NCBI GenBank assembly: GCA_025642075.2
Contig: JAODUO010000158.1
Location: 292,501 to 356,500, forward strand
Source: Ridgeia piscesae
Lineage: Eukaryota > Annelida > Polychaeta > Sabellida > Siboglinidae
Length of the DNA stretch: 64,000 bases
Reading direction: 5' to 3'
Shown here in pieces: positions 37,301 to 50,477 of the stretch (positions are counted from its first letter, which is position 1; each line of letters begins with the position of its first letter). The position numbers and the translations under genes are program-made. Below the pieces are notes generated by a model. It searched no databases and had not been told where the DNA came from. It saw only the letters and a program-made list of their open reading frames with translations.

Positions 37301-40300
37301 CATAACCCCTAGTTGTCCAATATGTTTCCCACCTACCCCTAGCTGTCCATGTCTCCCATAATCCCTAGCTGTCCATATGTCTCCCACCTACCCCTAGCTG
37401 TCCATATGTCTCCCACCTACGCCTAGCTGTCCATATGTCTCCCACCTACCCCTAGCTGTCCATGTCTCCCACCTACCCCTAGCTGTCCAATGTCTCCCAC
37501 CTACCCCTAGCTGTCCATATGTCTCCCACCTACCCCTAGCTGTCCATATGTCTCCCACCTACCCCTAGCTGTCCATATGTCTCCCACCTACCCCTAGCTG
37601 TCCATATGTCTCCCACCTACCCCTAGCTGTCCATGTCTCCCACCTACCCCTAGCTGTCCATGTCTCCCACCTACCCCTAACTGTCCATGTCTCCAACCTA
37701 CCCCTAGCTGTCCATGTCTCCCACCTACCCCTAGCTGTCCATGTCTCCCACCTACCCCTAGCTGTCCATGTCTCCCACCTACCCCTAGCTGTCCATGTCT
37801 CCCACCTACCCCTAGCTGTCCATGTCTCCCACCTACCCCTAGCTGTCCATGTCTCCCACCTACCCCTAGCTGTCCATGTCTCCCACCTACCCCTAGCTGT
37901 CCATGTCTCCCACCTACCCCTAGCTGTCCATGTCTCCAACCTACCCCTAGCTGTCCATGTCTCCCACCTACCCCTAGCTGTCCATGTCTCCAACCTACCC
38001 CTAGCTGTCCATGTCTCCCACCTACCCCTAGCTGTCCATGTCTCCCACCTACCCCTAGCTGTCCATGTCTCCCACCTACCCCTAGCTGTCCATGTCTCCC
38101 ACCTACCCCTAACTGTCCATGTCTCCAACCTACCCCTAGCTGTCCATGTCTCCCACCTACCCCTAGCTGTCCATGTCTCCCACCTACCCCTAGCTGTCCG
38201 ATGTGACTCACTTGATGTGGTACTGTGTGAGTTGACTTGCCTCAGGAAGTTGTGACTCCTCCAGCTTCAAGATCACCTGAAACACCAACAACAGTCACAC
38301 TGGGCTCATGACACATGTACACACATGTACACACATGTACACACATGTACACACATGTACACACATGTACACACATGTACACACACACATGCATACACAT
38401 GTACACACACATGTACACACACATGCACGCACATGCACACACACAAATATGCACACATACACTTATGCACACACGCGCACGCACGCGCGCGCTCACACAC
38501 ACACACACACGCTGGGTTTGTGACACATGCACACATGCACTCAGCAGACCTGTGACACATAGTTTGTATGAATTGTTCTCTGTTATCACGTATGATCAAG
38601 GACAGTGTTTTTATAGTCTTGTTGACTACAGAGTTCACACATGTAAACCAATCATACTCAATTTCACATGGTTGTAGGCATGACAATTATAACTACTCAA
38701 TTCCAGGTTTGTAACACAATTAATACGGTCATGTTTGTTTCATTCAAGGAGAAGAGATGCTAGTTTTCCTTGGGAAACTGTCAACGTTCATGAATCTATC
38801 ATTCCTGTCATTGTGTGGTAGGGGCCATAATAATTAATTCCTAACCTAATAAATTATAATGAGCCCTAGAGATGGCATTTCAGTATTACGACAATCAGAC
38901 GACGGAAACCATATTGCTAAAGATAGATGTATGACACAGACTCGAGTGACAGTAGCCCAGAGGTGTCAACTTGTACGGTTTACCTGTAAGCCGTACGAAT
39001 TTTTGCGATTTGCACAGGCTTACAGGCGTATGATGCAATCCTTATGGATGTTTATGATTTTTACAAAACAAATTGTTCGTGATCTCCACGAATTATTTTT
39101 AAATGGCGCTGAATATTACAGCACTTGACTGCTCCGAGATTTACCCAATGCGCTCTGCGCATACAGAAACCACTCTCCTGGCCACGTTGTAATCACGTGA
39201 TTACCCTAGCCTGCCATTCTGAGCATGCGCAGAATGCATTATCGGCAGTTTCGGAAGTAGATTCAAACTTAGAATCATTCCATGCTTTTTATTTGATTGA
39301 GATGGATGCGATGGAGATTGTCGAGCCGCCTGCAAAGAAGCGCAAACAGTATGCGGGCCATTACCAGGACGGCTGGAAACAAGTGTTTAATGGGGTTATC
39401 ACGCCGTCAAACTTGGGCGATCACCATGCTTGGTGCATCATTTGCTCTGTCGTGTTTTAATCCAGGAATATATTTCATCCACAGCTTGAGCCACAACTCC
39501 GGCCTACTGTTTGACAATGACAGGGCGCGACAGTTGACAGACACCATCAGGGACAGCACATGACTGAAAATTCACACATTAAAGTAAGTTTAATTGATTA
39601 AAAACTTTTGTGTTGTTTGAGTCAAGTTGGTGAAAGTTGTGAGTTTCTAAGTCGACTGTTTTTTATTTATTGTATATATGAATATTTTATTTACACCACC
39701 TTAGATCGGCCATATTTTATTTACATCCTCACCCTCAAGACATTGACAAATGACACCTATCCATGTCTCGGGGACAGTCTCAAGATGGGGCTCAGGTGTC
39801 TGTCACAGCTCCAGTGAGTTTTATTTTACAGACTCAGCCTAGACACTTTGACAACCCCCCCATGTGTGGACAGTTGGGAGACATCATCAAGACACCCATG
39901 TTTTATTTACATGGCACAGCACTTGGGACATGTGCTTATTCACCCCATCAGTTCACATTTACCCTGTCACACTGTGGGAATAACTTAGCTTTTCATATGA
40001 TTATATGTACATTTACTACACCATTTTTTATTACAAACAATTGTTGATGCGTCACTGGACTGGACAGGTAAGATTCGAAGGTATGTCTTGTGTAGTTTAA
40101 TTGACAGCGAGTGTCGAGGTCTTGTTATCATCCAGAATATAACTCATCCACAGGTTGTACGACAGCACAATATTCTCTAACAATGATGAGGCAAGGACGT
40201 TGGCAGTCGCCGTCACCAGATTGAAGTAGTTAGAAACAATAGAGTCACACCTTCGAGGTCTTGGGTTTGTCGTGTTTTAATCCACGAATATATTTCATCC

Positions 40301-43300
40301 ACAGCTTGAGCAACAACTCCGGCCTACTGGAGGACGATGACACAGTGTGACAGTTGACAGTCGCCATCAGGGAGAACTCATCACTGACACATTAAAGTAA
40401 CTTTAATGAATCTAACCACATGTGTCACCAGTTGTTTGGTTGATGTCCACATGTCTGGGAGAGTTGACACTTGAGTTTGTGCAGTGAAAGTCAAGTGTTG
40501 TTGGTCAGATAAACCAACTCGTTGTTTACGTCTGTTTTTGACCTGTGCAAGTCATCTGTGTAAGTTTACACATGTGTAAGTTTACAAAGTTTAATTGACA
40601 GCGAGTGTCGCGGTCTTGTGTTTTCGTCCAGAATATAACTCATCCACAGGTTGTACGACAGAACAATATTCTCCGACAACGACGAGGCAAGGACGTTGGC
40701 AGTCGCCGTCACCAGATTGAAGCAGTTAGAAAAAATAGAGTCACACCTTCGAAGTCTTGTGTCTGTCATGTTTTAATCCAGGAATATATTTCATCCACAG
40801 CTTGAGCCACAACTCCGGCCTACTGTTTGACAATGACAGGGCGCGACAGTTGACAGACGCCATCAGGGACAGCACATCACTGAACATTCACACATTAAAG
40901 TAAGTTTAATTCATTAAAAACATTTGTGTTGTTTGAGTCAAGTTGGTGAAAGTTGTGAGTTTCTAAGTCGACTGTTTTTTATTTATTGTATATGTGAGTA
41001 TTTTATTTACACCACCTCTGTTCGGCCATGTTTTAGTTACATCCTCACCCGCAAGACATTGACAAATGACACCTATCAATGTCTCCAACACTGTCTCAAG
41101 ATGGGGCTCAGGTGTCTGTCACAGCTCCAGTGAGTTTTATTTTACAGACGCAGCCTGGACACTTTGACAACCCCCCCATGTGTGGACAGTTGGGAGACAC
41201 CATCAAGACACCCATGAGTTATTTACATGGCACAGCACTTGGGACATGTTGTGCTAATTCACCCCATCAGTTCACATTTACCCTGTCACACTGTGGTAAT
41301 CACTTAGCTTTTCATATGATTATATGTACATTTACTACACCATTTTTTATTACAAACAATTGTTGAAGAGTCACTGGGGTGGACAGGTAAGATTAGAAGG
41401 TATGTTTTGTGTAGTTTAATTGACAGCGAGTGTCGAGGTCTTGTGTTTTCATCCAGAATATAACTCATCCACAGGTTGTACGACAGCACAATATTCTCCA
41501 ACAATGATGAGGCAAGGACGTTGGCAGTCGCCGTCACCAGACTGAAGAAGTTAGAAACAATAGAGTCACACCTTCAAGGTCTTGTGTCTGTCATGTTTTA
41601 ATCCAGGAATATATTTCATCCACAGCTTGAGCCACAACTCCGGCCTACTGTTTGACAAGGACAGGGCGCGACAGTTGACAGACGCCATCAGGGACAGCAC
41701 ATCACTGAACATTCACACATTAAAGTAAGTTTAATTGATTAAAAACTTTTGTGTTGTTTGAGTCAAGTTGGTGAAAGTTGTGAGTTTCTAAGTCGACTGT
41801 TTTTTATTTATTGTATATGTGAATATTTTATTTACACCACCTCAGATCGGCCATATTTTATTTATATCCTCACCCTCAAGACATTGACAAATGACACCTA
41901 TCCATGTCTCGGAGACAGTCTCAAGATGGGGCTCAGGTGTCTGTCACAGCTCCAGTGAGTTTTATTTTACAGACTCAGCCTAGACACTTTGACAACCCCC
42001 CCATGTGTGGACAGTTGGGAGACACCATCAAGACACCCATGTTTTATTTACATGGCACAGCACTTGGGACATGTGCTTATTCACCCCATCAGTTCACATT
42101 TACCCTGTCACACTGTGGGAATAACTTAGCTTTTCATATGACTATATGTACATTTACTACACCATTTTTTATTACAAACAATTGTTGATGAGTCACTGGA
42201 CTGGACAGGTAAGATTCGAAGGTATGTCTTGTGTAGTTTAATTGACAGCGAGTGTCGAGGTCTTGTGTTTTCATCCAGAATATAACTCATCCACAGGTTG
42301 TACGACGGCACAATATTCTCTGACAACGACGAGGCAAGGACGTTGGCAGTCGCCGTCACCAGATTGAAGCAGTTAGAAAAAATAGAGTCACACCTTCGAA
42401 GTCTTGTGTTTGTCGTGGTTTAATCCAGGAATATATTTCATCCACAGCTTGAGCAACAACTCCGGCCTACTGTTTGACAATGACAGGGCGCGACAGTTGA
42501 CAGACGCCATCAGGGACAGCACATCACTGAAAATTCACACATTAAAGTAAGTTTAATTGATTAAAAACATTTGTGTTGTTTCAGTCGAGTTGCTGAAAGT
42601 TGTGAGTTTCTAAGTTGACTGTTTTTTATTTATTGTATATTTGAATATTTTATTTACATCACCCTCAAGACATTGACAAATGATACCTATCAATGTCTCG
42701 GAGACAGTCTCAAGATGGGGCTCAGGTTCCTGTCACAGCTCCAGTGAGTTTTATTGATTAAAAACGGTTGTGTTGTTTGAGTCGAGTTGGGGAAAGTTGT
42801 GAGTTTCTAAGTTGACTGTTTTTTATTTATTGTATATGTGAATATTTTATTTACACCACCTCAGATCGGCCATGTTTTATTTACTGTGTGTACGTGTGCT
42901 TTAATTTGTAAGTTGTTTTCAGCTACGTGATGAAGCTGGCAACATCCTGGTGACAGAAGTGAGATTGTCACGGTGCAATCACGCCAACGCAAGAAAATTA
43001 ATCAAACATTTGATGACATGCCTCTTTGACACCAATGAAATACAAAAAGCATGTATGGACAGGAGACATCATGCAACTATCCAGGCACCAACACAAGCTC
43101 TTGAGAAGAGGAAGATTGTTGCTATGAAAGGTAATTAAGTTAGATATATGTCTGTACGTAGAATTGCAAAAAAACTGCTTAATTTGTGTATAAAAGCAGG
43201 GATCGTTTAAAAAAACTTAAGCATGCATGTATATATATATCTTTAAAACTGCTACTTGTTTGCCTTATAAATGATCTTCTAAATAATATAAATTAAATAT

Positions 43301-46300
43301 GATTGTTTACTAGTTACACATTGTTTCTGTACAGCTGCTTATCATCTGTCAATGTTAATTTGGCATATATAAAAAACTGCTATGTATTTTTTGCAATACA
43401 ATACAATATTCACCAATCCACTGTTGGCATGGGGTGTGGTCGTGGGAGGCCTCTGGGCTCTGGCGAGGGCTACAGCTCCTAGACCCTGTAGAGACGGCTG
43501 GATTAGTGTCTTCTCACCAAGCAATACTAGACCATTTAGTGAGAATGTGGGCCCAACATTCAGATGAAATCACTTGCCCGACAGTGTGCGCCCTATTGAT
43601 GTCTTTGAACTGCTCTTTCATGGTGATGTGATAGATCTGTTTGTTTATTTTCCATGTAAGTCTATTTATATTACATGCCATGAAAATGTTTCAATTTGGT
43701 TATTGTTGCAGGTGTGCTGTTGTGGGACATCCCGGATGGGTCACAGTGGATTCCCCACCGGAATCACTGTCAAGTTAATGCAGTGTCACAAACGTGATTG
43801 CAGTGGATTCCCCACCGGAATCACTGTCAAGTTAATGCAGTGTCACAAACGTGATCGCAGTGGATTCCCCACTGGAATCACTGTCAAGTTAATGCAGTGT
43901 CACAAACGTGATCGCAGTGGATTCCCCACTGGAATCACTGTCAAGTTAATGCAGTGTCACAAACGTGATCGCAGTGGATTCCCCACTGGAATCACTGTCA
44001 AGTTAATGCAGTGTCACAAACGTGATCGCAGTGGATTCCCCACTGGAATCACTGTCAAGTTAATGCAGTGTCACAAACGTGATCGCAGTGGATTCCCCAC
44101 TGGAATCACTGTCAAGTTAATGCAGTGTCACAAACGTGATCGCAGTGGATTCCCCACCGGAATCACTGTCAAGTTAATGCAGTGTCACAAACGTGATCGC
44201 AGTGGATTCCCCACCGGAATCACTGTCAAGTTAATGCAGTGTCACAAACGTGATCGCAGTGGATTCCCCACCGGAATCACTGTCAAGTTAATGCAGTGTC
44301 ACAAACGTGATCGCAGTGGATTCCCCACTGGAATCACTGTCAAGTTAATGCAGTGTCACAAACGTGATCGCAGTGGATTCCCCACTGGAATCACTGTCAA
44401 GTTAATGCAGTGTCACAAACGTGATCGCAGTGGATTCCCCACCGGAATCACTGTCAAGTTAATGCAGTGTCACAAACGTGATCGCAGTGGATTCCCCACC
44501 GGAATCACTGTCAAGTTAATGCAGTGTCACAAACGTGATCGCAGTGGATTCCCCACTGGAATCACTGTCAAGTTAATGCAGTGTCACAAACGTGATCGCA
44601 GTGGATTCCCCACTGGAATCACTGTCAAGTTAATGCAGTGTCACAAACGTGATCGCAGTGGATTCCCCACTGGAATCACTGTCAAGTTAATGCAGTGTCA
44701 CAAACGTGATCGCAGTGGATTCCCCACTGGAATCACTGTCAAGTTAATGCAGTGTCACAAACGTGATCGCAGTGGATTCCCCACAGGAATCACTGTCAAG
44801 TTAATGCAGTGTCACAAACGTGATTGCAGTGGATTCCCCACCGGAATCACTGTCAAGTTAATGCAGTGTCACAAACGTGATCGCAGTGGATTCCCCACTG
44901 GAATCACTGTCAAGTTAATGCAGTGTCACAAACGTGATCGCAGTGGATTCCCCACTGGAATCACTGTCAAGTTAATGCAGTGTCACAAACGTGATCGCAG
45001 TGGATTCCCCACTGGAATCACTGTCAAGTTAATGCAGTGTCACAAACGTGATCGCAGTGGATTCCCCACTGGAATCACTGTCAAGTTAATGCAGTGTCAC
45101 AAACGTGATCGCAGTGGATTCCCACTGGAATCACTGTCAAGTTAATGCAGTGTCACAAACGTGATCGCAGTGGATTCCCCACCGGAATCACTGTCAAGTT
45201 AATGCAGTGTCACAAACGTGATCGCAGTGGATTCCCCACTGGAATCACTGTCAAGTTAATGCAGTGTCACAAACGTGATCGCAGTGGATTCCCCACTGGA
45301 ATCACTGTCAAGTTAATGCAGTGTCACAAACGTGATCGCAGTGGATTCCCCACTGGAATCACTGTCAAGTTAATGCAGTGTCACAAACGTGATCGCAGTG
45401 GATTCCCCACTGGAATCACTGTCAAGTTAATGCAGTGTCACAAACGTGATCGCAGTGGATTCCCCACCGGAATCACTGTCAAGTTAATGCAGTGTCACAA
45501 ACGTGATCGCAGTGGATTCCCCACCGGAATCACTGTCAAGTTAATGCAGTGTCACAAACGTGATCGCAGTGGATTCCCCACTGGAATCACTGTCAAGTTA
45601 ATGCAGTGTCACAAAAGTGATCGATCGCAGTGGATTCCCCACCAGAATCACTGTCAAGTTAATGCAGTGTCACAAAAGTGATCGATCGCAGTGGATTCCC
45701 CACCAGAATCACTGTCAAGTTAATGCAATGTCACAAAAGTGATCGATCGCAGTGGATTCCCCACCAGAATCACTGTCAAGTTAATACAGTGTCACAAAAG
45801 TGATCGCAGTGGATTCCCCACCGGAATCACTGCAGTGTCACAAACACAGCTTGCTGTACAAGGCGTAAGGAGTACACTGCACTGCACATCGGATGGAGCT
45901 GGTGTACAAGGTACACACGGATGGAGCTGGTGTACAAGGTACACACGGATGGAGCTGGTGTACAAGGTACACACGGATGGAGCTGGTGTACAAGGTACAC
46001 ACGGATGGAGCTGGTGTACAAGGTACACATATAAGTAGAGTAGTATTATTTTTAATTAAATTTAAATATTACTTTTAGTTTTAACCCATTAGACCACACG
46101 CGCCCGAAAGCATCCGGCGATGGAAATGGCCTGTAGGTGCTACCATCTTCCGGATTGTTGTGAAACTACCATGAAATAATTTATGCATATCTTTGCTTTG
46201 AATTGTGGGTAATTTTTACATGTCCTTCCATTGAAAAGTTTCGAGAAAATCGCATTTGAAGTTGAGTACCTGTGAATTTGAATAATGGCCGCTTCTGGTA

Positions 46301-49300
46301 GATCACGTACGTTTATAGCAGATCAAGTCTGCGCTATGATGTATGGAGATTCTTCAGATGAAAGTGACACCGAGAGTGATACGGAGGTAAGAATTACTAT
46401 TGATGTGAAAATCGTGAATGAATGAGCGATAACATTAAAATGGCATCCATCTTTGTGCAAGGGTGCCGTGTCACCAGCCTGCCCCTGTCGATCCAGGGAG
46501 GGAGAAGACAGAAGACGTTGCCCCACCAACCGTGAAGCCGTTCACAGACCCCAGTGGACCGACTGAGCTGCTGCCCGTCACCAGCACGCCGTTGGACTTC
46601 ATCAACCTGATGTTTGGGGAGGACTTCTTTGAGACGCTGGCCGAAGCCACCAACCTGAATGCTGCGGAGAAGCGTCCACCCCATGCTGGTGCTGTCCACG
46701 GACGTTTCGCCACTTCCGACCCTAAGTGGCACGTGACGTCAGCCGCTGAGATGAGGTATTTCTTTGCGATCAACATGGTGATGGGAATAAACATGAAGCC
46801 CGAGTACAAAGACTACTGGCGAGGTGACACTGTGCTGCGGGACAGCTACGTCGCAGCGATCATGAGACAGCTGCGATATGAAAAACTGACACAGTACTTC
46901 CACTGCTCGGTGGAGGGGCAGGAAGATGCACAATACAAGGTCCGCAAGGTGAGGCCAATGATCACCCGTTGTGAGGCAAAGTTCGGGGCATGCTTTCAGC
47001 TGGGAAAGAACGTTTCCATTGACAAGGTGATGGTAAAGTTTGATGGGAGACTTGGCAGGAAACAGTATATGCCTCTGAAGCCGAGTTGGGTATTGCAGTG
47101 CCTTCTCCGTCTACACTGGAGAAACAGCAGGGAACGGTGGCCTTGACCTTGGCTATCGCGTTGTCATGTGGTTGATGAACTATCTCTTCTCGAACCGCCA
47201 TGTCTATGCAGACAACTTTTTTTACATCAGTTCACCTTGTGAGTGACCTACTGCAGGCAGACACATACCTCGAACGCCCTGGTTAAGACGCACCTATCCA
47301 GCGGGCAGTCGGTCAAATGGACCAGTTACGACGGAGTCACACTGACGAAGTGGCACGACAAGCGTGACGTGTACATCGTATCAACAGCTGATGCTGGCGG
47401 AGAGATCGTGTGACAAACGCGTCGCAACCACCAGGATGTCGCCTTGCATGTGCCGACATGTGTTGTCAGCTATAACAAGTCGATGGGAGGGGTCAACCAC
47501 CTTGACCAGATGCGGTCCTACTACGCTGTAGGCCGGTCTGGCAAGAGATGGTTGAAATACCTCTTCTGGGCCCTCCTCGGCATCGGCATCATCAGCGCCT
47601 GCACTCTGTGGAAGCTGTGCCACCGACCACTGCCCAGCAACGAACGCCGGTTCTCCTTGAAGACCTTCAAGGTGCTCCTTATACACGAGATGGGAGATCC
47701 GGCCATCGCTGCTCGCAATGCCATGGCACCACCACCCATGATTCAGCTGACAGCGCAATACACAGTCAAGGAGCACACTGTTGCTGGACACCCGTTTGTG
47801 CGCTTTGATGTGCGCAAGCAGCCATGCAAACTGTGCCAACAGGAGGGACGCAGAAGGCCATCTGGACGTGCCATTGAGTCGAGCTTTGGCTGCAGTATGT
47901 ACAATGTGCACTTGTGCAAAGGCTGCCATGTGAACTACCATGCCTGAAATGACATGTGGGTGGTTTGGAGAACTTGTGTGAATAAAACATGGTTTGGAGA
48001 ACTTGTGTGAATAAAACATGACAACGTCTAATTTCACATTTATCATGCTTTCAGAATATTTATTTCCGACATTTCAGACCTGAAAATTACAACAAATGAT
48101 AAACATACATAAATCACACTTACTCCGTTGGATAGGTAATTCAAATAGCTTCAAAACTCAATACCTTTGCACATAAAGGTGTGATTTATGTATAATTTTA
48201 TGAGAAAACTATGTGTATCCGACATTCCACACCTTCAAAATGTAACATATAATTGACTTACATAAACAATACTTACACAGATGGATAGGTAATTCAATTA
48301 TCTTTCAAATAATCACAACTTGCAATTATAAAATACCAATACTCTTGGAGCTACAGCCAAGAAACTTCAAACCAGAAATTTAAAAAAATAGTCTGATGAG
48401 CTGGGGAACTGGAGCACATACATAATGCATTGTGCACGATCTAATGGGTTAATACAATTTAACGTGTTCTACATTTTGTCATAACCGTTTAGTTTTCAAT
48501 AACACATTGAATAGCTTGATTGCAGCCCATTTAGCGAAAATTCACATAATAAATATTATTTGTTATAAATGTAAAAAATTTAAGGATGCCTTTAGGAAGC
48601 AGCCACTGCTGGATGGCCTCATGACAGACCTCTAATATTTCTACAAGAGGTCGCCTCTGAACCAATCCATGCTACTGAGGACCTATGAGACGCTGCAGCT
48701 CCCAGCCCTGCTGCAGACCAGAGTTGGGGGGACTCGCTGGACCCCCACATGTCAGCTGGCCTCCAGACCATTATTCGGGGGTACAAGGGCATCACGACAC
48801 ACCTCTCTCAGGTAACTAACTTACACAATTGCACGACGTACTTCATCATTTTCAGCTGATTATTACATCAGTGTACCTTGTTTTAAAGACAGCTGGTCGA
48901 CAGTACACCCATATCAGGAGATCAGATGTACAGGAAGTGAGTGTTTATTTTTATTTTATTTTATTTTCATGTATCTTGTCTGACAAACTGGCTGTAATAT
49001 ATTTATGCAAATATGTATCTTTCTGATTGCGGTTGGACGAATAGTTGCAGTATCAAACAACATGACTTTGATGTCTATCTATGTATATTCCAGGTTACAC
49101 TGATGAAGAAAAGCAGCTTTTAAAGAATATGAAGGAAGCACTATAACTTTACAATGCATGTGTTCCAGACCAGGATCCTTCAGGAAGCAGACCTGGTCAA
49201 CCATCAACTAGCCATACACTGACCAGTGTCCTGATATACTGCACCTGACCGACCTCATCCTGACTTTGCCGGCCCACTCCGCGGACTGCGAGAGGGGCTT

Positions 49301-49779
49301 TTCACAATCCAAGTTAGTAAAGACTGTCTGGCGAAGCAAGCTCCACGACACTGCCATCACCAACAGCCTCACAGTCGTTCTGCAGACTGCAACTGAGGCT
49401 GATTTCAACCCAGAGGAAGATGTCCATCACTGGAATTCCAAGTATGTGCGTCGCCCGAACCAGACGTGTGGTGACAAGGAGGATACCGACAGTGACAGTG
49501 ATGGTGACAGTTACCTGGCAGAGTCTGCTGAGTGAGATGGATGAGTTGTTTGATTTTCAAATTTTTTGTTTGGGCCATTTCTGGATAGCCAGATATCTGT
49601 GAGGACTGCCAGATTTCCCAATTAGGCAGTCCTGCTGACTGCCACACATTTTGGAGTTCTTTCTACCCGTGTCAACAATGATGTACACAACTACAATATA
49701 TAATCACTGGCCTCGTAGCGACCATTTTGAAAAAGCAAGATGTTTGACAATGGCTTCTCATAATTACACACACTTCCTA

Positions 49780-49822
<43 letters not shown>

Positions 49823-50425
49823 CTTGCTTTTTCAAAATGGTCCCTACGAGGCCAGTGATTATATATTACATTTGGAATGTGAATATCTACATCACGTTTG
49901 GTACACAAGAAAACACAATTATGGCATGCGCATTCTACACGTAGTTGAAGTAACACGGTGGTACATTCATTATACGTAATAGGGAAAGCAACATGGCGTC
50001 ACATAGACCATTTAGCATTACACTTCCTGTCCACGTCTATAGACCAGTTACACTTCCTGTCCACATCTATAGACCAGTGGTTGTGCAAGACAGCGAGACA
50101 CGGTTGTACTTACAGCGTTGTGGAGCAGCAGTTTCTTGAGCATGTTCACCTCGTCACTGAGAGTGGCTGACATGAGGAAGGCCTGGTAGATCTGAGGCAG
50201 GTGGCTGCAGCAACAGACAGCTGTGAGAGAATGACTGCCTCGACCAACACACTCGTCCGATCATTGGAATAATACCGGGTTCATTTATCATGTCATCTCT
50301 AACTAAAAGATAATCAGTGCGCTAACAACAATATATTAAAAATAATACATTGCAAAAACAAAAAATGAATACATTATAAAAACAGAAATATATAGGTGTA
50401 TATGTATATGAATTATGTGTATATG

Positions 50426-50477
<52 letters not shown>

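Noticed and set aside
43574..45681. 523-codon frame of 19-residue repeats as a repeat protein
   Set aside because: Perfect unit identity including third positions and the frame's own start in unrelated sequence point to a satellite; the phase expected from the upstream exon has a stop in each unit.
44000..45800. CRISPR array
   Set aside because: Repeats are head-to-tail with no unique spacers, in a eukaryotic intron.
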